A stretch of DNA of 64,000 nucleotides from positions 57,632 through 121,631 of the forward strand of contig NZ_PVNO01000010.1 in NCBI RefSeq assembly GCF_002993325.1. Reading direction: 5' to 3'. Below are positions 53,638 to 60,895 of the stretch, one piece after another (positions within the stretch are counted from its first letter, which is position 1; the number at the start of each line of letters is the position of its first letter). A program made the position numbers and the translations under genes. Origin of the DNA: Alteromonas gracilis (GTDB lineage: Bacteria; Pseudomonadota; Gammaproteobacteria; Enterobacterales; Alteromonadaceae). The notes below the pieces were generated by a model, which was not told where the DNA came from, made no database searches, and saw nothing but the letters and a program-made list of their open reading frames with translations.

Positions 53638-55002
53638 TTACAGCATTAGTATTTTTTCATGAAAGCGCCCAAATGAGTCAATTGTCGAGCTATACCAATT
53701 GAGGAGGGGCTCGCTGGGATGTTCTCGTGCTACTTCCAAGTTAACGCTTCTAGATGTTTTGACTGACTCAGAGTTACTGTGATAATCCTCTATTTTATCT
53801 GAATTTAAGTAAACCTTATTCTTACTTTCATCAGAAGAGTGAAGAACAATAGAATGAGGCACGTCATCGGCCACACGACCTGCAAACTCAAGTAACCTAG
53901 GATGAGCAGGGGTAATGAGATACCCAATCTCTCGTTTATCATGTTGTGCTCTCAAAACACGCCCAAGTACTTGTCTAAAGTACAACTCGGTTGTTACCAA
54001 TGATAAATAGCAACAAACCCGTAAGCGAGGTATGTTTGTTCCCTCGCTAATCATACTAATAGATATGATCCACTTTTTTGTACTATGTTTGAAATGCTGG
54101 ATTAGACGATCTGGTTCATTTTCCTGATATGTGACGACTTCGCTGTGTTCACCAAGTTCACTTAGTAAACTCTGGATATGTTTAGCGTGAGAAATCGAAG
54201 CTGCAACGATCAGTCCGCCGGCATCACTGTTATTGACGCGCTGTTCATTCAGGCAAGTTATTCCTCGCTTAAGAATTTGGCGTAGTATTTCATGATGACC
54301 AATTAAGTCAGCGTAAGAAAGAGAACTATAATCAAGGAACTCTCCTATGTATTTGAAGTTTCTTTTCTTATCATCCTCAATAACGCTGATAAGGTCATTA
54401 TCAAGTAAAGTTAAGTGAGGTAGTCGACACACTCCGTCTTTAATCGCTTGCTTTAAATCGTATCGATAATCAACATTTATCTGATTGTTGTCACCTACAT
54501 AATTCGCGAGCGCAATTGGTATTGTATCACTCCTCCAGGGCGTTCCTGTTAATGCAAGTGTATATCGAGCTTTTCCTTGAATATGCTTTATGATCTCTGC
54601 TCCCCAAGCATTTGAATTTTCGATTTTATGACCGGCACAGTGGTGGATTTCATCAAAAATCACGAACACTCGATAACTGTTCAAGAGATACCAGAATGTA
54701 TCATCTAAATGTCTCATACTTTGATATGTAAGAGATGAGCCTGATGCTCCGAGACTTCCACTAAAACCTTTTCCAGTAATGGATTCAAGTTCGGCCTTGA
54801 AGTCATTAGCGACCACTGTCGAAGGTGAAAAACATAGAACAAGGTCTACCCTGTTTTCTTTTAGGAGAATGTCAGCGAGAGCTGATGCCATAAGAGTTTT
54901 GCCCGCTCCGGGAGTTGCAAGGCATAGAAAGTGGGAAAATGGAACTTCAAATTTTTTTAGTGCGGCACTTATAGCTTTTTTCTGCCAATTCCTTAGCTTC
55001 AC
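53638..55002 (-). CDS. SF2 DEAD/DEAH-box helicase (cargo)
   Basis: 454 residues. Superfamily 2 motifs: Q-like N-terminus KLRNWQKKAISAAL, motif I ATPGAGKTLMAS (29-40), motif II IFDEIHHCAGH (115-125), motif III LALTGTPWRSDT (149-160), and motifs V and VI in ISMISEGTNIPRLRVCCYL and FRQVLGRVLRAQHDKREIGYL. No nuclease domain is fused. The ATG overlaps the stop of the upstream winged-helix-like gene by 4 nt. Stand-alone helicases paired with small proteins are common in anti-phage islands; a defence role is inferred. Confidence 0.88.
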   Translation of the reverse strand: MKLRNWQKKAISAALKKFEVPFSHFLCLATPGAGKTLMASALADILLKENRVDLVLCFSPSTVVANDFKAELESITGKGFSGSLGASGSSLTYQSMRHLDDTFWYLLNSYRVFVIFDEIHHCAGHKIENSNAWGAEIIKHIQGKARYTLALTGTPWRSDTIPIALANYVGDNNQINVDYRYDLKQAIKDGVCRLPHLTLLDNDLISVIEDDKKRNFKYIGEFLDYSSLSYADLIGHHEILRQILKRGITCLNEQRVNNSDAGGLIVAASISHAKHIQSLLSELGEHSEVVTYQENEPDRLIQHFKHSTKKWIISISMISEGTNIPRLRVCCYLSLVTTELYFRQVLGRVLRAQHDKREIGYLITPAHPRLLEFAGRVADDVPHSIVLHSSDESKNKVYLNSDKIEDYHSNSESVKTSRSVNLEVAREHPSEPLLNWYSSTIDSFGRFHEKILML

Positions 55003-55511
55003 GATGTCTTTGCCTCGTAGTCAGCAAGCAACCGTTCAAAACCTTTGACTTTCCCTAACATAAGTTTTGTTTGCTCTTTTGTGTCCTGATAGTAGGGTTT
55101 CACGTACTCAGCAAATTCAGGCATCTCTTGCACCCATTCAGAATAAGCTTCTGTCTCACCCAAGTTTGTCAGCATTTCTGTCTTGTAACGTTGAATTTTT
55201 TCTTTGAGTTTAGAGACTATAATTTCGTTGTTTTTACTAGTTTGATTAGGTTGATGGCTACTTTCATTAGATTCTGAACACCATTTAAAAACTATAGCTT
55301 TACTTTCTTCCAGTCTTATAGAAGAAAGTACTCCTTCTTTTGCTAACTGTTTCAATCGCCGGTACACGAATTGAGTAGCATTTTTCTTTTTATTAAATTC
55401 CTCTGAATATGTTTCTAAAAGATGCCTCGTGACATCTTCAACCGTGAAAGAGTGCAAATTAAGAGAAATGATAAATGTATAAAAATCAATATTGTATCTG
55501 TTTTTTGGCAT
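54999..55511 (-). CDS. Winged-helix-like protein paired with the helicase
   Basis: 170 residues. The N-terminal 75 residues read as a winged helix (HSFTVEDVTRHLLETYSEEF, then FVYRRLKQLAKEGVLSSIRLEESKAIVFKW). After a polar linker with many Asn, Ser and Gln there is a helical C-terminus (VSKLKEKIQRYKTEMLTNLGETEAY). It is first of a two-gene leftward unit, coupled by ATGA to the helicase, and divergent from a small XRE regulator 72 nt away. It probably binds DNA and recruits or controls the helicase; no family is recognised. Confidence 0.68.
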   Translation of the reverse strand: MPKNRYNIDFYTFIISLNLHSFTVEDVTRHLLETYSEEFNKKKNATQFVYRRLKQLAKEGVLSSIRLEESKAIVFKWCSESNESSHQPNQTSKNNEIIVSKLKEKIQRYKTEMLTNLGETEAYSEWVQEMPEFAEYVKPYYQDTKEQTKLMLGKVKGFERLLADYEAKTS

Positions 55512-55538
55512 TGTTTTAGTCTTAATGGCTCAACTTTA

Positions 55539-55584
55539 GTCTCGAAATTCGCGACATGTTACTTTGTCTCTATCATCGAGACAA
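55539..55584. promoter_or_regulatory. Two operator-like inverted repeats between divergent genes
   Basis: GTCTCG-AAATT-CGCGAC (55539-55555) is an imperfect repeat and TTGTCTC-TATCATC-GAGACAA (55564-55584) a perfect 7-bp repeat. They share the GTCTC/GAGAC half-site. The second ends on the first base of the XRE gene's ATG, so binding would block its own expression; the first lies towards the helicase unit. Confidence 0.7.
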
Positions 55585-55835
55585 TGAAAACATCTGTTTA
55601 TTCCTCACATTACGACAAGCTCAGGTTGTGGTTAAAAGCACGACGCGAAGAGCAGTCTTTATCATTACGAGAGGTCTCGGAAAAATGGGGCCGGCACCAT
55701 TCTATTTTAGGGAAAATTGAACAGGCTCGACGAAAGGTGGAGTTGGTAGAGTTCATAGAGCTGTGCGAGATACTCAATGCGGACCCACATGAGGGTCTCT
55801 CTCTACTCATAACATCGATGAACGATAATTATTAG
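55584..55835 (+). CDS. Small XRE-family regulator
   Basis: 83 residues, essentially one Xre/Cro helix-turn-helix: LRLWLKARREEQSLSLREVSEKWGRHHSILGKIEQARRKVELVEFIELCEILNADPHEGLSLL. I start at the ATG at 55584; an open frame extends upstream to 55422 through the divergent gene and is not used. It has operator-like repeats just before the ATG, which suggests autoregulation and control of the divergent helicase pair, as in prophage or restriction C-proteins. Confidence 0.85.
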   Translation: MKTSVYSSHYDKLRLWLKARREEQSLSLREVSEKWGRHHSILGKIEQARRKVELVEFIELCEILNADPHEGLSLLITSMNDNY

Positions 55836-56086
55836 GTTAGAAATATCTGAAGTTCTATGGGATTTTAGAGTCTGAACTACTTGTTTTGACTATTTGCATT
55901 CTGAGGTCAGAGTCGCCTTTTTCCAGCCTTGTCCAGAAACAACATGTTACTTGGAATTTTCTCTATTGGTAGTGTTGAGTCCATACTCATTTTAATTCGA
56001 ATAATGTCGTGCTTAGGAGCCGTAGCCAAGGTAGCGGAACGCAACAGAGGTCCCAGCACAGCTAGTTACAGCACCTTGTTAGCAAT

Positions 56087-56551
56087 TTACCAGCCTTGAA
56101 ATTTAATAGGCTGCATTTTCTCCCGTGGTTTAACCGGGTAGGATGCTTGGCATTTTGTACATGTAAAAGTGCCCGCCATTACCCTACTATCTTGCAAAAT
56201 ATGTATCTCTTTTGATTGTGCACAGCTAGGGCATGCGAAGTGGCTTGGCTCTTCTTTAGATTTAAAGACCACCGCACCTCCGGCTGTAGCAACCAGTTGA
56301 TATTGGCCGATAACGGTGGTCCAACTATCTCTATCATTGATTTGTTGCTTTAGAGAATTATTCTCTTCTTGAAGCCGAAACAGCTCTTCTCGAAGCATGA
56401 AAATTGCGTCCTGTGCTTCACCTACTTTTTTGACTGCCTCATTTATACGCTCCAATGTTGCCGTTTCAACTTTAAGATTGTTAAACCCCGCGAAGATGTC
56501 TTTGGCAACCTTTAGACCATTATACGCAGCACTTATTGATACTAGGTCCAT
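56087..56551 (-). CDS. Coiled-coil / zinc-ribbon hypothetical protein
   Basis: 154 residues. A helical N-terminal half contains a coiled coil (AIFMLREELFRLQEENNSLKQQIND). A C-terminal zinc-ribbon-like domain has two CxxC pairs (HFACPSCAQSKE and FTCTKCQASYPV). AGGAGCAGG precedes the ATG. Similar proteins occur in genomic islands of many bacteria, with no known role. It stands alone between the XRE gene and the substitute desuccinylase gene. Confidence 0.75.
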   Translation of the reverse strand: MDLVSISAAYNGLKVAKDIFAGFNNLKVETATLERINEAVKKVGEAQDAIFMLREELFRLQEENNSLKQQINDRDSWTTVIGQYQLVATAGGAVVFKSKEEPSHFACPSCAQSKEIHILQDSRVMAGTFTCTKCQASYPVKPREKMQPIKFQGW

Positions 56552-56875
56552 TCCTGCTCCTGTAGATAGCTAACTTCCAAATATGAGGCGCGACATAAAG
56601 TTTTTGTATGACGTTTGACTGAACAAAAAATTCCTCATACCAATGATATATAACACATAGTACGCCCAAACAGCTACAACTGCCCCATCTATTAGAACCC
56701 CAGTTAAAGTATAGATAGGCATGTGGGCAATAACAGATGTCCAATATATAAAAGTACCGACTCAGCGAGCCAAGTTGTTATTCACTAAAACAAAATAATT
56801 TGAAATGATTAGTTCATTGTTGAGCAACGCGTAGCTGGACCAATCTTAAAGCTATTTTTGTCTATCTTTCGCCTC
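56552..56875. other. Intergenic region within the element
   Basis: About 320 AT-rich bases with the promoter side of the zinc-ribbon gene and the 3' side of the desuccinylase homologue. A 74-codon minus-strand frame here is Cys/Trp/Tyr-rich and not protein-like. No clear terminator or repeat. Confidence 0.4.
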
Positions 56876-58012
56876 TTAGAGGTCGAAATACTTCGTAAAG
56901 CATTTGAATAACTGGGTCCCACTGAGTACGCTTGCGGATGGAAAATGTAAAATAGGAATCAGGTCACAAGGTGCCAGCAATTCTGATGTAGCTTTGTCAT
57001 TCTCGAGATCATCCACGTTCAAAATCCGAGCCATAATATCTCCCTCAGCAACGATTTTACCGGGCTGGGTAACATATTCAACCATTCCTCCAAATTGGCT
57101 ATACAGAGTTTTATAATCTCTTAAATAAACCGCTTTTCTTGACATACTAAAGGGTGTTAATGATGGGTCCTCTATAACTCCCTTGTATGCCAAATATGTC
57201 AAGATACTAACAGCGTCATCATTTCCTTCTTTGAAATCGATAACTTCCTGGGACCCCATCTCCACCGTGAATGCCTCTACGTTGAAGTCAATAACTACAT
57301 TCGGGAACTTTTCTCTTATAAGATCTGAAAGGGTCCACCAAGGGCAAAAAGTAGCTTCATCCAGCGCTCCGGCAAAAATGTTTGGAATCAGAATTACATG
57401 AGGAATGTTGAAGTACTTTGCTGAATCTTTGGCGTATTCTGGTACGTATATATGTCTAGTGGAAACTGGACCGTTGTGCAAGTCTAAAACGATATCTGCT
57501 GAAAGGGCGAGATTTTGAAGCTTTAGGTTGAGCGATTCCGCCAACCCCAAACCCCAGCTATTGTTTAAACGTTCTTCTATGGAAGCCTGTAATGTTGATC
57601 GATACTTCTTTTTAATCGATTCAGTATCCAATATAGTTTCATCAGTCAGCTGTTCGGAAAATTTACGAATCGTACTTTCATCATAGTAATAAGCGCGGTT
57701 CCAGTTTTGACCATTGACCGGATCGAAACGACCTAAAGTATATTCTCCCGATTTCAGGTTACTGCCTACAGGGTTGCAGTTAGGCACCATGATGATCTCT
57801 CCATTAATAGTGTTTGAAGCGAGAAAATTAAATAGATGATGCAGTACAACGTTACCTTGGACTTCTGCTCCATGTATGCTGGACTGTATATAAACCGTAG
57901 GGCCCGGATTGTTATTGCTAAATCGGTAAACGGGTACTTTTAGATTTCTTCCAGATGCGTTCTGAGCAACTACCAAGTATTCTTTAGTGAAGTTAGAATG
58001 TTCAATCGTCAT
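56876..58012 (-). CDS. Intact succinylglutamate desuccinylase/aspartoacylase-family homologue of the interrupted gene
   Basis: A 378-residue M14-type metallohydrolase. Metal-site features are SSIHGAEVQGNVV (His47, Glu50) and the third-ligand region VLDLHNGPVSTRHIYVPEYAKDSAKYF. NVEAFTVEMGSQEVI carries the likely catalytic Glu, and a C-terminal beta domain ends PCDLIPILHFPSASVLSGTQLF. It is homologous end to end with the split chromosomal gene (about 60% identical by eye) but lies on the opposite strand just inside the right end of the element. In the insertion-site region it reads GTC CAA GGT AAC where the target reads GTG CAA GGT AAC, so the TGCAA core is absent. It probably replaces the lost function. 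The precise substrate is unknown. Confidence 0.92.
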   Translation of the reverse strand: MTIEHSNFTKEYLVVAQNASGRNLKVPVYRFSNNNPGPTVYIQSSIHGAEVQGNVVLHHLFNFLASNTINGEIIMVPNCNPVGSNLKSGEYTLGRFDPVNGQNWNRAYYYDESTIRKFSEQLTDETILDTESIKKKYRSTLQASIEERLNNSWGLGLAESLNLKLQNLALSADIVLDLHNGPVSTRHIYVPEYAKDSAKYFNIPHVILIPNIFAGALDEATFCPWWTLSDLIREKFPNVVIDFNVEAFTVEMGSQEVIDFKEGNDDAVSILTYLAYKGVIEDPSLTPFSMSRKAVYLRDYKTLYSQFGGMVEYVTQPGKIVAEGDIMARILNVDDLENDKATSELLAPCDLIPILHFPSASVLSGTQLFKCFTKYFDL

Positions 58013-58258
58013 AAATAATGAAGCAAGATAACTAAATATTAGAGTAAGGATAACAGCTTAAATAAGACCGTAAATAGTATCCTGTCTCTATTCTTTAAAT
58101 TGATGGAAGCTATAGAGATTTGATGAGTAATAAAGCGGAAAAAAGTATCTTGAAGATAAATCGGCCCGTTTTTTCTTAGGATACAGTAATTAGCTGTATC
58201 AATTAATCTGTCTTACTTCTATTAGTATCCTGATTTTATTTTACATGTTAGGATGCAA
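58013..58258. repeat. Right attachment region (attR) with repeated TAGTATCCTG motifs
   Basis: The core TGCAA is at 58254-58258. TAGTATCCTG occurs twice (58075-58084 and 58223-58232). An inverted AGGATAC lies at 58178-58184. GATACAG-TAATTAG-CTGTATC forms a 7-bp inverted repeat at about 58180-58200. The GGATAC/GTATCC half-site also recurs at the left end. These are candidate recombinase-binding sites and share space with the promoter of the desuccinylase homologue. Confidence 0.65.
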
Positions 58259-59230
58259 GGTAACGTGGTTATTTACCATCTTATTCAGCGCTTAAAAGAT
58301 ATGGATATTTGCGGCGAAATTATCCTAGTGCCCAACTGTAATCCCATTGGAACCAACATCAAAGCTGGTGAGTACACATTAGGCCGTTTCGACCCTGTAA
58401 ACGGCACAAATTGGAACCGAGGCTATTTCTTTGACAAGGGCGCGGTTGAGCACTTCGCCAAAACCGTTACCCGCGAAGAGTCAATTGAAGGCATAAAACA
58501 ACGTTTTCGTGCTCACTTGTCTAACGCTATCGACAACAAACTGGCTGAACCGTGGGGCTTAGGACTAGCGCAGCAGCTAAACCTAAAGCTACAGCAAATG
58601 GCTGTAAACGCCGATTTTGTATTGGATCTCCACAACGGACCGGTGTCTACCCGCCACGTTTATATTCCCGAATATGCCAAAGACAGTGCAAAGCTATTTA
58701 ACATTCCCCACTGTATTTTTATTCCAAACGTATTTGCTGGGGCATTAGACGAAGCGACATTTTGCCCGTGGTGGACATTGCAAGAAAGCATTAAAACGAA
58801 TTTAGCGCGTGAGATTAGCTTTAACGTTGAAGCCTTTACGCTTGAAATGGGTAGCCAAGAGGTTATCGACTTTAACGAAGGTAATATAGACGCCACCAGT
58901 ATTCTTAGCTACTTAAACGCCAAAGGCGTACTGCACGAATGCGATATAAAACCAAAAGCAATGCAGCGTTTAGGCGTGTATTTAAAAGACTATAAAACCC
59001 TGTTCACCAACTGGGGCGGCATGGTGGAATACATGGCAAAACCCGGCCAAACCGTGAAAAAAGGCGAACCGCTGGCGCAAATTTTAAATATCGATGACCT
59101 AGATACCGACAACGGCAGCAGGACCCTAGAAGCCCCTTGCGATTTAATTCCCATCCTGCACTTCCCTTCTGCTTCAGTATTAAGTGGAACACAGTTATAT
59201 AAAGTGTTTACTAACTATAGGGAGTTGTAG
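58259..59230 (+). pseudogene. 3' fragment of split succinylglutamate desuccinylase/aspartoacylase-family gene
   Basis: The frame continues GNVVIYHLIQRLKDMDICGEIILVPNCNPIGTN through DLHNGPVSTRHVYIPEYAKDS and FNVEAFTLEMGSQEVI to LYKVFTNYREL, completing the protein whose first 49 codons lie at 29921-30067. The element happens to supply an ATG at 58253 (ATGCAAGGT), so a 325-residue N-truncated product is conceivable, but it lacks the His-x-x-Glu metal site and should be inactive. Apart from the insertion the frame is undamaged, which suggests a recent event. Confidence 0.94.
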
Positions 59231-59257
59231 GTTTTTTTGTGCCAGTAAAAACGTTTA

Positions 59258-59308
59258 CTCAACGCGTTTAACTAGAAAGGTAACAAAAACCTGATAGTAC
59301 GCGTTGAG
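59258..59308. repeat. Long-loop inverted repeat after the split gene
   Basis: CTCAACGCG at 59258-59266 is a perfect inverted match to CGCGTTGAG at 59300-59308, with a 33-nt spacer. It may be a terminator-like or recombination-derived structure. No T-run follows. Confidence 0.35.
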
Positions 59309-59472
59309 CTAACACACGCGTTTCAACGAAACAATTTTAGAGGCGACGAACGCCAAAATACAAAAACACCAGCCTTCGTTTATAAACCTGACAGACTGTC
59401 GCATCAGAACAAAACTGATCATCTTAGTTGGTGGTGTTAGTAAGTTAAAAACAGCGCCGAACTGTTGAAAGT

Positions 59473-59536
59473 ATTCCATAATGAATTTTTGCAAACATAT
59501 TTGCAGGCGCGGTAGGCGAAGCGATATTTAGCTCGC
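59473..59536 (+). pseudogene. Decayed scrap resembling the same desuccinylase gene
   Basis: About 60 bases here (including ATATTTGCAGGCG and GGCGAAGCGATATTT) align by eye with 58707-58770 of the split gene (GTATTTGCTGGGG and GACGAAGCGACATTT). The stretch encodes the IPNVFAGALDEATF region. No frame survives. It looks like a residue of an earlier duplicate or recombination. The rest of 59231-59672 holds no gene I can support. Confidence 0.4.
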
Positions 59537-59672
59537 GTTGAATACTTTCATCTAATAAAGGATATTTCTCTTTAGCTACAAACACTTTATTCATTTTTGA
59601 CTGTTTTAAATTAGTTAGTCTAAGCTAATTAACAATGCACAGAATCCTAAACGAAGCCAAGGACGAAAACTA

Positions 59673-60779
59673 ATGTGGTTTAATAAACAGCCTGTAGCGA
59701 CGAATTCAAACATTGAGATGGAGAATCTCAAAAAGGAAAACGAAAGGCTGCAAGTGCAGCTCTTGCAAATGGAGTCTCGTTTACACCAGTCTTATGAAGA
59801 AGCTGAAGAACTCGCCAGAAAAGTTAATGTCGAACGAACCATTGTAAAAAACTTTTTTCACTCGCTTGATTCATTAGATTTGGTGAGGCATGACGTGGCT
59901 CACTCTGCGACTCAACTGCACGCAGAAAAAATTCGTTTAGACAATGTGCTTGAAGATATTAGTGGTACTAGTACAGCCCTTTCAAACTGTGTTGAAGTGC
60001 TGAATGCAATGACGGGAAATTCAGACGCTATCAATGGTTCGATTGAGTCGCTTGCACAATCCAGTAAAGATATTGAGTCGTTTATAGGGCAAATACAAAG
60101 TATCTCAGAACAAACAAACCTTCTAGCGTTAAACGCAGCCATTGAGGCAGCAAGAGCTGGGGAGCAAGGGCGAGGTTTTGCTGTAGTCGCGGATGAAGTT
60201 AGAACGCTTGCTAGTCGTTCATCTGAAGCATCGTCTAAAATTTCAGATTTGACGGTAAAAGCTTCTGAAAGAACAGACAGTACTTATCATCAAATCAAGG
60301 AAAGTACACAACAAACCTTGCAAGTAGCCAGTTCTGCATCGCAAATAAGCGCATCCCTTGATAACGTTGCCCATATTGCTGAAGACATGGCTAATGTTAT
60401 TTCTCTTTCTAGCGTCAGTACTTTTATCCAGACCGTTAAATTAGATCACCTGGTTTGGAAGGTTGAAGTGTATCGAACTATCCGGGGAGAAAGTGAAAAG
60501 ACAAAAGATGATTTTGCAGACCATCACCAGTGTCGATTGGGTAAGTGGTATTATGAAGGAGATGGTAAAAAACATTACAGTCATTACGCGGAGTTTTCAC
60601 ATTTAGAGGGCCCCCATGCATTAGTCCACCAGTCAGGTATTGCGGCTTTAAATGCACATGAAAACGGGGATGGAACAACGTTAATCACGCACCTAAACAA
60701 AATGGAAGAAGCCAGCGCTCGAGTTTTTGACTTCTTAAATAAATTAGAAAACAAAGTGAAAAACGAGATGGGGCATTAA
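59673..60779 (+). CDS. Cytoplasmic methyl-accepting chemotaxis protein with CZB domain
   Basis: A 368-residue soluble chemoreceptor with no transmembrane segment. The N-terminal 60 residues are a coiled coil ([20 protein letters not shown]). The MCP signalling domain has its hairpin tip at [41 protein letters not shown] (about 148-188). The C-terminal chemoreceptor zinc-binding domain carries [27 protein letters not shown] and [10 protein letters not shown], which supply the His, Cys and His ligands. Such receptors sense zinc or hypochlorous acid, or modulate diguanylate cyclase output. It is monocistronic, with no other chemotaxis genes near. The receptor is short, so the methylation helices are reduced. 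Confidence 0.93.
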   Translation: MWFNKQPVATNSNIEMENLKKENERLQVQLLQMESRLHQSYEEAEELARKVNVERTIVKNFFHSLDSLDLVRHDVAHSATQLHAEKIRLDNVLEDISGTSTALSNCVEVLNAMTGNSDAINGSIESLAQSSKDIESFIGQIQSISEQTNLLALNAAIEAARAGEQGRGFAVVADEVRTLASRSSEASSKISDLTVKASERTDSTYHQIKESTQQTLQVASSASQISASLDNVAHIAEDMANVISLSSVSTFIQTVKLDHLVWKVEVYRTIRGESEKTKDDFADHHQCRLGKWYYEGDGKKHYSHYAEFSHLEGPHALVHQSGIAALNAHENGDGTTLITHLNKMEEASARVFDFLNKLENKVKNEMGH

Positions 60780-60895
60780 AAATACTTTCGCAAAACTTGT
60801 AAACCTATGGACAAAAACAGAGATGCAAGCGCAACTCTTGGCTTAGTTATTGGTAAGAGGTACTTTTTAGTTGATGGGCACCTAACCGAAAGTCG

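Larger units (their letters stand above)
30063..58258. mobile_element. 28.2-kb integrative element with a three-recombinase module and defence cargo
   Basis: The element is bounded by TGCAA at 30063-30067 and again at 58254-58258. Removing one copy and everything between restores an unbroken reading frame (GAA GTG CAA GGT AAC GTG). Inside the left end are three tyrosine-recombinase-like genes and a P-loop protein. The rest is cargo: restriction-modification, helicase, antitoxin and regulator genes, and a substitute copy of the target gene. No transfer, replication or phage structural genes are seen, so it moves by recombinases alone or needs a helper. The general design (several recombinases at one end, defence cargo) recalls Tn554-type, RIT and Gamma-Mobile-Trio elements; identity with any of these was not tested. 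Confidence 0.93.

Noticed and set aside
55995..56086. attC-like (integron cassette) site behind the zinc-ribbon gene
   Set aside because: GTGCT/AGCAC can pair and CTTGTTAGCA looks like an attC end, but the outer boxes do not fit RYYYAAC/GTTRRRY and the inner boxes are not clear.
56520..56744. 74-codon minus-strand ORF upstream of the zinc-ribbon gene
   Set aside because: It overlaps the real gene, is unusually rich in Cys, Trp and Tyr, and has no ribosome-binding site.
59309..59494. 61-codon minus-strand ORF after the split gene
   Set aside because: No ribosome-binding site, non-protein-like composition, and it overlaps the decayed gene scrap.
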